The notes beneath the pieces are model-generated. The model worked only from the letters and a program-made list of their open reading frames with translations. It did not search any database and was not told the origin of the DNA. A program made the position numbers and the translations under genes. From positions 1 through 42,840 of the forward strand of contig JBQCIO010000235.1 in NCBI GenBank assembly GCA_051953655.1: a stretch of 42,840 bases of DNA, written 5' to 3'. Below are positions 24,867-31,621 of the stretch, one piece after another (position 1 is the stretch's first letter; each line of letters starts with the position of its first letter). The DNA comes from JBQCHF01 sp051953655. GTDB taxonomy: Bacteria; Actinomycetota; Actinomycetes; Motilibacterales; Motilibacteraceae.

Positions 24867-25105
24867 CGCGGCACCGTCTCGGCCTCGAAGGTCAGCTCGA
24901 CGGCGTCCAGCAGCGGGTGCGGGTCGGACTGCGCGACGAGCCGAGGCGTCTCGCTCAGCCGGCGGCCGGCCTCGGAGGCGACGCGCTCCATCTCGGATGC
25001 CGCCGCGCTGACGCACTCGCGCACCCGGTCGGGGCGCTCGCCCAGCGTGACGTACACCGGCAACGGCACGTTGAGACGTGCCTGCACGGTGGTCGAGTCG
25101 ACCAT
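24863..25105 (-). CDS. Small helical protein before TerS
   Basis: 80 residues from ATG 25105 (MVDSTTVQARLNVPLPVYV). A short strand is followed by an amphipathic helix (PDRVRECVSAAASEMERVA) and a polar tail. Its stop overlaps the TerS start. No family is recognised; the location suggests a packaging or head role. Confidence 0.55.
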   Translation of the reverse strand: MVDSTTVQARLNVPLPVYVTLGERPDRVRECVSAAASEMERVASEAGRRLSETPRLVAQSDPHPLLDAVELTFEAETVPR

Positions 25106-25250
25106 GCCTGCTCACTCCCTCGACGGCATCGCGCCGCTTCGGTTGCCGACTCAGCCTCGCGCCGAGCCGGAAGTCTGAACCCTCCGCACCACCGAGCCGC
25201 CTCTCCGGCGGTACTGGCGCCGTGCGGCCTGAGGGGGCACCCCCCACCCC
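25106..25250. other. Intergenic region between HNH and TerS genes, candidate cos region
   Basis: 145 bases without a supported gene. It contains a small hairpin (ccgcc 25197-25201 with ggcgg 25207-25211) and G/C runs (25235-25248). In cos-type phages with an HNH gene next to the terminase, the cohesive-end site commonly lies here. No overhang can be identified from sequence alone. Confidence 0.35.
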
Positions 25251-25598
25251 TTATGTCCGATTCCATCCACCCGGCTGGTGCCTTGCCGTCTCCCGCGAGT
25301 GGCATGGACCGCACAGACCTCGACCTCGGGCCGGGTCGTTGGGGTCGAGCCCTTGCTCGAGCAGGTCGCGCCTGCTGGTGGGGTAGTGGTCGGCCACGGT
25401 GCTGGGCTGCTGCCTGCACACCTTGCACACGGGGTCACGTGCGAGCACCTGCTCGCGGAAGGCTCGGTGCGCTGCGCTGGTGTAGCCACGCTGACTGGCG
25501 GTGCCGCGCTCACGGTCGCTGGCCTTCGCGTGCTCGGTGCACCTACCGCCTGGAGTGAGGCGTGGGCACCCTGGGACGGGGCAGACGCGCAGGCTCAC
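25251..25598 (-). CDS. HNH endonuclease (terminase-associated)
   Basis: 115 residues from GTG 25598. Cys pairs (CPVPGCP near the start, CKVC in the middle, CGPCH near the end) and the HNH core ADHYPTSR ... LCGPCHSRETA are complete. Phage HNH proteins encoded next to TerS/TerL stimulate terminase cutting and are needed for packaging in several cos phages. Four-base overlap with the small gene upstream. Confidence 0.85.
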   Translation of the reverse strand: MSLRVCPVPGCPRLTPGGRCTEHAKASDRERGTASQRGYTSAAHRAFREQVLARDPVCKVCRQQPSTVADHYPTSRRDLLEQGLDPNDPARGRGLCGPCHSRETARHQPGGWNRT

Positions 25599-25762
25599 GG
25601 CTCGTCGGTGCACTGGTGCCACTCGTCCAGAACCTCGTCGATCGCTAGCCTGTCCCGCTCAGCCTGCTCATCCGCGTGCGCGTTGCGCGCTACTGCCCAG
25701 GACCGCTGCAGCCTGCCGAGGCGTGCGGCCATGGCTTCGTCGGGGGTGGCTGCTCGGTCCAT
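25595..25762 (-). CDS. Small helical protein upstream of the HNH nuclease
   Basis: 55 residues, MDRAATPDEAMAARLGRLQR..., entirely helical and charged. It is the first gene after a 271-base gap, so it probably opens the late transcript. Its ATG is directly preceded by GGCGGTGCAGC, a sequence also found at many other starts in this genome, here in non-coding DNA. Confidence 0.65.
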   Translation of the reverse strand: MDRAATPDEAMAARLGRLQRSWAVARNAHADEQAERDRLAIDEVLDEWHQCTDEP

Positions 25763-26033
25763 GCTGCACCGCCTTCGGGACGTCGCGCCCCGGCCGCCGT
25801 CGCGGTCAGGGCACCCGGTCAACGCCTGCGGGTTGCGGTCCTGCTGGCGGGCCGGTTTGGCGGCTGCTCTGCACGATGGCCCTGCCGCCGAGGCTGCCCC
25901 GCACTGGCCCACGGACGCTCGCAGCGTCAAGGTCGGCGGCCATGCGTGCGGGTGGCATGCGAAACGCGCGGTTCCCGATGGTGGGGACGCCGCGCGTGTT
26001 AGCGCAAGCGTAGCGCCTGGGTGCTCGGTTGTG
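25763..26033. promoter_or_regulatory. Long intergenic region at the early/late boundary
   Basis: 271 bases without a supported gene on either strand, in a genome where most genes overlap. It holds an 8-bp hairpin (25964-25971 with 25990-25997) followed by TTT on the minus strand, which could end the early transcript, and a TTGAC hexamer further on as a weak late promoter candidate. The regulatory role is inferred from position. Confidence 0.5.
25964..25997 (-). terminator. Hairpin, possible terminator of the early operon
   Basis: ACGCGCGG pairs with CCGCGCGT across an 18-base loop, followed by TTTCG on the minus strand. It lies just after the GIY-YIG-type gene and before the packaging genes. 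The loop is long, so confidence is moderate. Confidence 0.4.
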
Positions 26034-26600
26034 CTAGCGACGCACGCCGCTGGTGTGTCGTGCACCACCGATGGGCCGGATGGTGTGCGTCGGCCGTGGC
26101 TCGGGGATGGTGACAGGTGCGGCACCGAATGCCACGGCGTCGGGTTCACCGTGCTCGGCCTTGACGAGCTCGATGTGGTGGAGCAGTGAGGGCACGGGCG
26201 CGTACCACTCGCGGCCATGGGTGCGGTGGACGGCGAACCGCTTGTGCATGCGCTGCTCGTCGGCGCGTGTGCCTGGGTGGGTGGCGAGGAGGCGGCTGGT
26301 GGGGGCGTAGCCACGCATGCGCTTGGTGAGGTCGCTGGTCCACCCGATCTTGATGTGGGCGTCGACCTGCACGTAGTAGACGGTGCCCTCGGGTGCGGGC
26401 TTCGGTGGCGCTGGTGCGGGCGCTGGCTTGTTGCGGTCGGTGTCGATGAAGACGGTCTGGTAGACGTCGTGGGCGACAGCGAGGTGCGGGCGGCACATCG
26501 GCAGGTCGAGCACTGCGGCGGTGTGGCACTTCGGCCAGCAGCAGATGCGCCGCGGCGCGGTCGCCGGGTGCGGCGGGGTCCATCGGCTACGGTTCCTCAC
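26034..26600 (-). CDS. GIY-YIG-like (T5orf172/MUG113-type) protein
   Basis: 188 residues from GTG 26600. The N-terminal part (1-60) is basic with Cys/His (ICCWPKCH, MCRPH), possibly metal-binding. Residues about 90-155 resemble the GIY-YIG-like T5orf172/MUG113 family: VYYVQVDAHIKIGWTSDLTKR, LLATHPGTRADE and REWYAP. This family is common in phages and its proteins are predicted DNA nucleases. It is the last gene of the early leftward set. Activity is inferred only. Confidence 0.65.
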   Translation of the reverse strand: MRNRSRWTPPHPATAPRRICCWPKCHTAAVLDLPMCRPHLAVAHDVYQTVFIDTDRNKPAPAPAPPKPAPEGTVYYVQVDAHIKIGWTSDLTKRMRGYAPTSRLLATHPGTRADEQRMHKRFAVHRTHGREWYAPVPSLLHHIELVKAEHGEPDAVAFGAAPVTIPEPRPTHTIRPIGGARHTSGVRR

Positions 26601-26877
26601 ATCGACCTCCTCGGGGTCGGTCAGCCCCCGGACGTTCCAGCGTCGCGGGGGTGCTTGTTCTCTGATTGTCGCGCGTAGCACTGACACCTTCGCGGCGACG
26701 CGCCCGGGCCTCGGCGTGCAGCAGGTGGGACTCGAGGTACAGGTAGCGGCCCTGCCACGTTGCGTACGGCTTGATCCGGCCCTCGCTGACCCACCGGCGC
26801 ACCGTGGAAACGGGCCGGTCGATTGACGCCGCACACTCCTCGATCGTGAGTAGCCGCTTCTCGGGCTCCCACGTCAC
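26587..26877 (-). CDS. MerR/excisionase-type HTH protein
   Basis: 96 residues from GTG 26877. The N-terminal 60 residues form a winged HTH of the helix_turn_helix_17 type: LLTIEECAASIDRPVSTVRRW then SEGRIKPYATWQGRYLYLES. The rest is polar. It could be a transcription regulator or an excisionase; distance from int makes Xis uncertain. Overlaps both neighbours. Confidence 0.7.
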   Translation of the reverse strand: MTWEPEKRLLTIEECAASIDRPVSTVRRWVSEGRIKPYATWQGRYLYLESHLLHAEARARRREGVSATRDNQRTSTPATLERPGADRPRGGRCEEP

Positions 26878-27572
26878 GACGCTGCGACGTGCGCGAGGTG
26901 GGCGTACTCGTCCTCGTTCCAGATGCGCAGGCAGTCGGTGTTGCGGCACTCGACGCGGTCGGAGCCGTCGCGGCGGATGAGGGTCCGGTGGTCGCAGGAT
27001 GGGCAGGGTTCGCGGAGTCGGTGGGTGAGCTCGTCGCGGCCGGCCTGCTTCTCGAGGCGCTTGGTCATGGCTCGGGCTTCTCCGGTGATGTCGAGGGCGA
27101 AGGGTGAGGCGGCGATGTCGCCGAGGTGGCGGGTCAGGTAGGTGATGCTGGTGGTGAGCGCTCGGGTTGGGATGCCGGCGCGGTTGAACTTGAACGGCCC
27201 GGCGTGGCGGAGGTAGTCGGCGAGGGACTCGGCCCAGGCGTGAGCCCAGGCGATGACCTCTTCGGCTGCGTCCCACGCTGGGGACGGTGAGCGCGGCTCG
27301 ATGGAGGGTGCGTGGATGCCGTCGAGGTTGGGTAGGCGGGCCATGTTGAGGGCGCCGTCTCGGCGTGCGGCGACGGCTGCGGCGAGGTCGGGGAGCCTGT
27401 TGAGGTGTTCACGGAGCTGCTGGGTGCAGCGCCCGCAGATGATGTGCCCTGTAGGGATGGTGCGGGGGAGGCATCCGGTGCAGTGGTGCTCGTGGTCGGG
27501 GCACTCGTTGGTGCAGGTGCAGCCGGCGTCGTGCTGCCCGCGGGTGGTGCATCCGTTCTCGCAGGTGCTCAC
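26874..27572 (-). CDS. Cys-rich protein with N- and C-terminal zinc-binding motifs
   Basis: 232 residues from GTG 27572. The N-terminus is rich in Cys/His (CENGC, HDAGCTCTNECPDHEHHCTGC, IICGRC), the middle is helical and contains two Trp-rich segments, and the C-terminus has CPSCDH ... CRNTDC, a zinc ribbon. Proteins of this build occur in actinophage early regions ahead of an HTH gene, as here. Possibly nucleic-acid binding; function unknown. Confidence 0.65.
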   Translation of the reverse strand: MSTCENGCTTRGQHDAGCTCTNECPDHEHHCTGCLPRTIPTGHIICGRCTQQLREHLNRLPDLAAAVAARRDGALNMARLPNLDGIHAPSIEPRSPSPAWDAAEEVIAWAHAWAESLADYLRHAGPFKFNRAGIPTRALTTSITYLTRHLGDIAASPFALDITGEARAMTKRLEKQAGRDELTHRLREPCPSCDHRTLIRRDGSDRVECRNTDCLRIWNEDEYAHLAHVAAS

Positions 27573-27667
27573 TGGTCCTCGCTCTCACGGTCGCTGTAGC
27601 GGGTGGCGGTGTGGCATGGGCAGGTGCAGGGTCGGTCGGCCGGGCAGGGGGCAAGGGAGTGGATCGG
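27569..27667 (-). CDS. Short Cys-rich ORF without a normal start codon
   Basis: Frame of 32 codons between the DUF6221 stop and the next gene. It encodes APCPADRPCTCPCHTATRY followed by SDRESEDQ. Its TGA overlaps the next GTG start exactly as most junctions here do, yet there is no ATG, GTG or TTG in the frame. The overlapping GTG at 27671 opens a different frame ending at 27585. It may use a rare start, or there may be a sequence error. Confidence 0.3.
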   Translation of the reverse strand, partial: PIHSLAPCPADRPCTCPCHTATRYSDRESEDQ

Positions 27668-27946
27668 TCACGGGCACCACTCGACGCGGTAATCGCGATG
27701 GGCGGCATAGACAGCAGCGAGGATCTTCAGGATCGGTTGGTCGAGTTCCATGGGGACGCGGGTTCCGTCCTTCCGCGCCCACGTGGCTGCGTGCACGATC
27801 TGCCGTTTGGCCGCACACTCGGCAAGCACGCGGGCCTGTAGTCGCCCGTACTCGCCGGGCGGGAGTGACTTCCATCGATCCCCAGTCACGGCGTCAACCC
27901 AGTCCTCACCGATTCGCGCGAGCAGGAAGTCGACGATCTCGATCAT
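27668..27946 (-). CDS. DUF6221-family protein
   Basis: 92 residues from ATG 27946. The pattern (IEIVDFLLARIGEDW at the start, an AECAAKRQIV helix, and ILKILAAVYAAHRDYRVEWCP at the end) is that of DUF6221, found in actinobacteria and their phages. Function unknown. Four-base overlap with the upstream gene. Confidence 0.7.
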   Translation of the reverse strand: MIEIVDFLLARIGEDWVDAVTGDRWKSLPPGEYGRLQARVLAECAAKRQIVHAATWARKDGTRVPMELDQPILKILAAVYAAHRDYRVEWCP

Positions 27947-28209
27947 CGCGCTTCCTCCTCGTCGCGCCACATCATGCAGAACTCATGCAGGCCGTCGTGC
28001 CCATCGAGAAGGCCGCATGGGACGCGCGTCGGGCCGGGAACGCCGAGGACCGCCACTGCCGACGAGGTGCACGGCACGAGCACCGCCTGGGGGGTCAGCT
28101 TCTCGGCGTCGACCACGACGACGGGGCACGAGTGGATCACCTCGAAGGTGAACTTTCCGCAGGAGGGGCAGGTCCAGTTGCCACGCGACGGAAAATCAGG
28201 AGTGGTCAT
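27943..28209 (-). CDS. Small zinc ribbon-like protein
   Basis: 88 residues from ATG 28209. One CxxC (WTCPSCGKFTFEV) near the start and further Cys/His later (CPVVVVD, GLLDGHDGLHEFC). The GLLDGHDGLHEF segment recurs in small phage proteins. Probably metal-binding; function unknown. Start overlaps the upstream stop (ATGA). Confidence 0.6.
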   Translation of the reverse strand: MTTPDFPSRGNWTCPSCGKFTFEVIHSCPVVVVDAEKLTPQAVLVPCTSSAVAVLGVPGPTRVPCGLLDGHDGLHEFCMMWRDEEEAR

Positions 28210-28529
28210 CGCGACTCCTCCTTGTCGATGCCCGTGAAGTCGAGGTGCCCGACGCGCATGAGCCCGGCCATCCCGGTGCCGTAGTCCTCAGCGTCGGCGC
28301 GGGTCATCGGGTCGTCGGGGTGCTCGACGGCCCAGCGGTAGCCGGAGTGCCAGCCCTCAAGGTGGGCGCGTCGAGCGCGTCGAGCGAGCCAGCGGAACCG
28401 GCATCCGTGGCGCTTCTGTGGGCCTCCGAATGGCTTGTGCTTGACCATGCGCCCGCACTCCCAGCACATCGACTCGGCGCACCACGAGACGCCTTCAGGG
28501 AGTACGCCCGGCTCGGTCCACTCGGTCAT
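28206..28529 (-). CDS. Hypothetical protein with CxxC
   Basis: 107 residues from ATG 28529. CWECGRMVKHKPFG is a possible half zinc knuckle, followed by an Arg-rich helix (RWLARRARRAHLEGW). Function unknown. It is one of a run of small coupled genes at 27668-29033. Confidence 0.6.
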   Translation of the reverse strand: MTEWTEPGVLPEGVSWCAESMCWECGRMVKHKPFGGPQKRHGCRFRWLARRARRAHLEGWHSGYRWAVEHPDDPMTRADAEDYGTGMAGLMRVGHLDFTGIDKEESR

Positions 28530-28684
28530 CGCTGGCCCTCCCGGCGGATGAATGTGCGACTGATGCGGTTCATGTACCAGTGCCGCCCAGTGGGGTACTC
28601 GTGCGAGAACTCAAGTAGCACTGGGTGGAGGAACGTGAACCGCTCTAGCCAGCGACCGATCCTCATGCGCATGGATTCCCTCAT
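28526..28684 (-). CDS. Small basic hypothetical protein
   Basis: 52 residues, MRESMRMRIGRWLERF..., basic and aromatic (EYPTGRHWYMNRISR). ATG 28684 overlaps the upstream stop and the junction has the recurrent CCAGCGATGA sequence. Function unknown. Confidence 0.6.
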   Translation of the reverse strand: MRESMRMRIGRWLERFTFLHPVLLEFSHEYPTGRHWYMNRISRTFIRREGQR

Positions 28685-28911
28685 CGCTGGATCTCCTCGT
28701 TGAAGTCAGGCAGGTCGGAATCGGCGAACGGCGTCGGAGGTCGGAAGTGCTCGCCGTACACGGATGAACACCTCTGCGCGTGGTTGATGGCCTCTCGGAA
28801 CTCCTCGAACTCCCGGGCCATGCAGCAGCAGCCGAGGACGATCCAGTGGCGGGTGCCGTGCCACGGGTTCGTCGCCTCGACGCGCGTCCGGTAGATCGGC
28901 AGGTCGCTCAT
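28681..28911 (-). CDS. Small hypothetical protein
   Basis: 76 residues (MSDLPIYRTRVEATNPWHG). Contains CCCMAREFEEFREAINHAQ, a Cys triplet before a helix. Overlaps both neighbours by four bases; function unknown. Confidence 0.6.
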   Translation of the reverse strand: MSDLPIYRTRVEATNPWHGTRHWIVLGCCCMAREFEEFREAINHAQRCSSVYGEHFRPPTPFADSDLPDFNEEIQR

Positions 28912-29033
28912 CGCTGGTTCTCCTCGTGGTCCCTGGTCGCCTCCGGGTCGAGGCCGACGAACGTGCAGCCGTGCGGTGGGGTGTGGTCGGTGGTCGTGGC
29001 GCAGGGGAGCGAGCCGAGGCGGTTAGCGCACAT
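28908..29033 (-). CDS. Very small hypothetical protein
   Basis: 41 residues from ATG 29033 (MCANRLGSLPCATTTDHTPP...NQR). It contains three Cys and two His residues. The ATG is 11 bases inside the upstream gene and its stop overlaps the next ATG. The overlaps and the CCAGCGATGA junction support it as real. Confidence 0.55.
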   Translation of the reverse strand: MCANRLGSLPCATTTDHTPPHGCTFVGLDPEATRDHEENQR

Positions 29034-29304
29034 CGCGCACCCGGTGCGGGTTCGTGACGACCGTTCCGCTGGACTCCAGCCACGAGGCGTTAAATCCCTC
29101 GTCCCATGCTTCGGCCACGGACTCCAGTCCAGCCGCCTTGATGCGGTCAGCGGCGAGGTCCACGATCTCCGTGAACGAGTGGCCGGTGTCGGGCAGGCCC
29201 AGGAGATCAGCCAGGCGGGCGAACTCGCGGCATGCTCTTGCGAATCCGTCAGCGTCGACCGAGTTGCGGGCGCACAGCCCGTCGTCGTGCAGGAAACCGC
29301 TCAT
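29023..29304 (-). CDS. Hypothetical helical protein
   Basis: 93 residues from ATG 29304, chosen because AAGGAG lies five bases upstream; ATG 29307 is adjacent. It is helical, with DGFARACREFARLADLLG and ESVAEAWDEGFNASW; the latter (AWDEGF) is a common motif of small phage proteins. Function unknown. Confidence 0.6.
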   Translation of the reverse strand: MSGFLHDDGLCARNSVDADGFARACREFARLADLLGLPDTGHSFTEIVDLAADRIKAAGLESVAEAWDEGFNASWLESSGTVVTNPHRVRDVR

Positions 29305-29329
29305 CATGACTCCTTCGTGCAGTTGAGAT

Positions 29330-29348
29330 GCCGACCAAGGAAGTCGGC
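29330..29348 (-). terminator. Intergenic hairpin upstream of 29023-29304
   Basis: GCCGAC and GTCGGC flank a 7-base loop in the 80-base gap 29305-29384, one of the few gaps in this operon. It could be an attenuator or RNA-processing site. There is no U tract. Confidence 0.35.
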
Positions 29349-29384
29349 GTGGATGGTGCGCAGGTGAGGGCATCCGTCTGCGTG

Positions 29385-29672
29385 TCAGGCATCGCACACC
29401 TTCTGCCATCGACCGACCGCTCGGGCTCCGATACCGGCTTGCAGAAAGTGACCCCGCTCGACCTTGCCCTCGATCAGCTCGGCCATCTCGGCGGGCGGCA
29501 GGTTGCGGATCGCGGCCACGACAGCCTGGGCGAGACGGCGTCGGTCATCGAGGTAGACGACCCCCTCGGCGGAGTCGTCGTCACCAGCCTCGTCACGGAA
29601 GCCGACCCACACGTTCACCGCCAGCACCTCGGCGATGGTCCGCTCGACGGCGGTGGGCTCGGGGGCGGTCAC
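29385..29672 (-). CDS. Hypothetical helical protein
   Basis: 95 residues from GTG 29672. It includes ERTIAEVLAVNVW, an acidic segment (DEAGDDDSAEG) and RRRLAQAVVAAIRNLPPAEMAELIEGK. This resembles many small actinophage proteins of unknown function. GTGA overlap with the upstream gene. Confidence 0.6.
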   Translation of the reverse strand: MTAPEPTAVERTIAEVLAVNVWVGFRDEAGDDDSAEGVVYLDDRRRLAQAVVAAIRNLPPAEMAELIEGKVERGHFLQAGIGARAVGRWQKVCDA

Positions 29673-30181
29673 GAGTCGTGACCCTTCGGCAGCGTGCAGC
29701 GCTTGAAGCCGCACTGCTCGCCGTCGCGGGTTCGCGGTGCCTCGGTCGCGGACTCACGGGGAGCCAGAGCGGCGCGGATCTCCTCGTGTCCGACGACGCG
29801 GACGCTCGGCATCATCGCCTGGCACGCCGCCTCGGAGCCGCAGCAGTAGTCGGGTCCGCACGGACTCTTGTCCGGGCGCTTCCACACGAGCGAGTCGGCC
29901 AGCGCCTCGACCCGCCCCACCGTCTCCCGCAGCCGCGCCACCTCAGCCTCAGAGGCCAGACGCCGGAGCCGGTTGCTCTCGGCGACACGGAACGGCTGCT
30001 GCTGCGTCACCTCGCGCAGCCGCTCGATCTCGGCGTCCTTCTCGGCGAGCACGTCGTCACGGACAGCCAGCACGGCATCGGCGAGCGCCCACACGCTCGG
30101 CTCGCCTTCAAGGCGGTCGTCAGCATCCTCGAACGCCTTGTGCAGCGCGGCGGCGTATCGGTCCCGCAGGTTCTCGCTCAT
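29669..30181 (-). CDS. Coiled-coil hypothetical protein
   Basis: 170 residues from ATG 30181 (GTG 30184 possible). A long coiled coil (about 38-95, LAEKDAEIERLREV) is followed by Cys-containing parts (CGPDYCCGSEAAC and CGFKRCTLPKGH). The GFKRCTLPKGH end resembles a small zinc-binding motif of actinobacterial proteins. Function unknown. Confidence 0.6.
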   Translation of the reverse strand: MSENLRDRYAAALHKAFEDADDRLEGEPSVWALADAVLAVRDDVLAEKDAEIERLREVTQQQPFRVAESNRLRRLASEAEVARLRETVGRVEALADSLVWKRPDKSPCGPDYCCGSEAACQAMMPSVRVVGHEEIRAALAPRESATEAPRTRDGEQCGFKRCTLPKGHDS

Positions 30182-30630
30182 CACTTCTTCCAGCCCTTGA
30201 CGGCGAACAGGTCATCGAGGCTCACGTCGGTGAACCACTCCTCAACAGCCGCCTTGACCTCCTGTCGCGCCCGGTCAGTGTCGGACTTTGCGACCTCAGC
30301 CAACTTGCGCAGCGCTGCCCGCGCCTCATCGCGCTGGACTTCGACTTCCTCGTAACCCTTCATCCAGCCTTCACACTTAGCCCGCCAGTCATCGCAGATG
30401 CCGGCGAGTCGCATGATCTCGGCGCGAGCCTTGGGCAAGGTGTCGTAGCGGTCGGTGTAGTGCTTCATGCTCGGGTCGTTGCTCGGGCTGTAGATGCCGC
30501 CCTTGTTCTCGCTCATCACTTCTCCGTTCGCGGCCCCTGAGGGCTCATAGATGGTTCGGGTGGCCTGGGAGACGCCAGGCGCGTTTTCGTCGCTCTCGCA
30601 GGCGCGTGTGGGCTCTGAGGGGGTGTTCAC
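30181..30630 (-). CDS. Hypothetical protein, start uncertain
   Basis: 149 residues from GTG 30630, which overlaps the Dam stop and has the recurrent GGCGGTGCGGC sequence before it. ATG 30516, with GGAGAA five bases upstream, would give 111 residues, and the first 38 codons are less GC-biased at the third position, so either start is possible. The C-terminal half is helical and charged (EVQRDEARAALRKLAEVAKS). Function unknown. Confidence 0.6.
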   Translation of the reverse strand: MNTPSEPTRACESDENAPGVSQATRTIYEPSGAANGEVMSENKGGIYSPSNDPSMKHYTDRYDTLPKARAEIMRLAGICDDWRAKCEGWMKGYEEVEVQRDEARAALRKLAEVAKSDTDRARQEVKAAVEEWFTDVSLDDLFAVKGWKK

Positions 30631-31460
30631 GCCGCACCGCCGTCGAAGTCCAGCTGCTCATCGCGTCGCAGTCTCCGGTTGCACCACAGAACCTCGGTGC
30701 GCTCGCTCCATACCGAGCCTTGACCCGTCGATGCGGCGATCTCTGTCCGATCCCATCCGGCGAACAGGTCCTCGTCGTAGAGCGCGCTCGGGTAGCCGGA
30801 AACGACGACCGTCGCCTTGCACTCAGCCAGAGCCGCAGCCAGTTCCCGGTGCTGATCCTCGTCGGGCATCTCGTGGCGGTACGCGAGGCTGTTGCGGGTC
30901 GCCGCGAGGTATGGCGGGTCGACGTACAGCAGGTTGTGCGGATCGCGGCCGTACGCAGTGATCACGTCCAGCGCCGGCCGCGACTCAAGGGTCACGCTCG
31001 CCAGCCGATCAGCGACGGCCGCGAACCTGCCCACATACCCGGCGAGCGTCCGAGGCATCGACGACGACCGTCCGAGCGGCGCCTCGTGGTAGCGCCAGCC
31101 AGTCGCCCGCAGTGACCCCGCGCGACCCTGCGAGAGCTTCACCCACACGCGACGGGCCCGCTCAAGGTCGTCGACGTCATCCGCGATCGGCCACGAAGCC
31201 TCATACTCGCCGCGAGAGTGAGGGGTCAGCGCACAAACCCGCTCGAGGTCTGCGGCGTCCTTGCGCAGCACTCGCCAGAACGTCATCAGATCGCCGTCGA
31301 GGTCGTTCACCACCTCGAACCGCGCGGGTGGCTTAGCGAGCAGAACGGCGAGCGCTCCACAGAACGGCTCGACGTACCCATTGTGCGCGGGGAGCATGTC
31401 GACGATTCGCGGTGCGATGCGCACCTTGCTGCCGTAGTAGCCCATGACCGTCGGCGTCAC
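30627..31460 (-). CDS. dam: DNA adenine N6-methyltransferase (Dam-like, D12 class)
   Basis: 277 residues from GTG 31460 (GTGA overlap); ATG 31445 is an alternative. Motif I (EPFCGALA, about 31-38) binds AdoMet and motif IV is DPPY (181-184). Early Gly-Tyr-Tyr-Gly-Ser-Lys is typical of D12 enzymes. It should methylate adenine at N6 in a short target, probably to protect phage DNA from host restriction. It lies downstream of the helicase; a cytosine methyltransferase is encoded 3.4 kb upstream. Confidence 0.9.
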   Translation of the reverse strand: MTPTVMGYYGSKVRIAPRIVDMLPAHNGYVEPFCGALAVLLAKPPARFEVVNDLDGDLMTFWRVLRKDAADLERVCALTPHSRGEYEASWPIADDVDDLERARRVWVKLSQGRAGSLRATGWRYHEAPLGRSSSMPRTLAGYVGRFAAVADRLASVTLESRPALDVITAYGRDPHNLLYVDPPYLAATRNSLAYRHEMPDEDQHRELAAALAECKATVVVSGYPSALYDEDLFAGWDRTEIAASTGQGSVWSERTEVLWCNRRLRRDEQLDFDGGAA

Positions 31461-31621
31461 GCCGCACCGTCCAACGCGCACACCCAACACGGCACCACCA
31501 CAATCGCCGACTTGTACGTCGCCGACTCGCAGTCCCACCACATCGACGCCCGCCACGACGTCTCACGACCACACACCGGGTCAGGGGCGGCGAACGTCAC
31601 CTCGAAGGCCGGGGTGCTCAT
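31457..31621 (-). CDS. Small hypothetical protein between helicase and Dam
   Basis: 54 residues (MSTPAFEVTFAAPDPVCGRE). Two Cys/Trp elements (WWDCES, PCWVCALDG) suggest metal binding. Overlaps both neighbours by four bases. Function unknown. Confidence 0.6.
   Translation of the reverse strand: MSTPAFEVTFAAPDPVCGRETSWRASMWWDCESATYKSAIVVVPCWVCALDGAA

Noticed and set aside
26587..26877. Firm call of this HTH gene as the excisionase
   Set aside because: The fold fits, but it lies far from int and attP and at the end of the early operon; a general regulator is equally likely.
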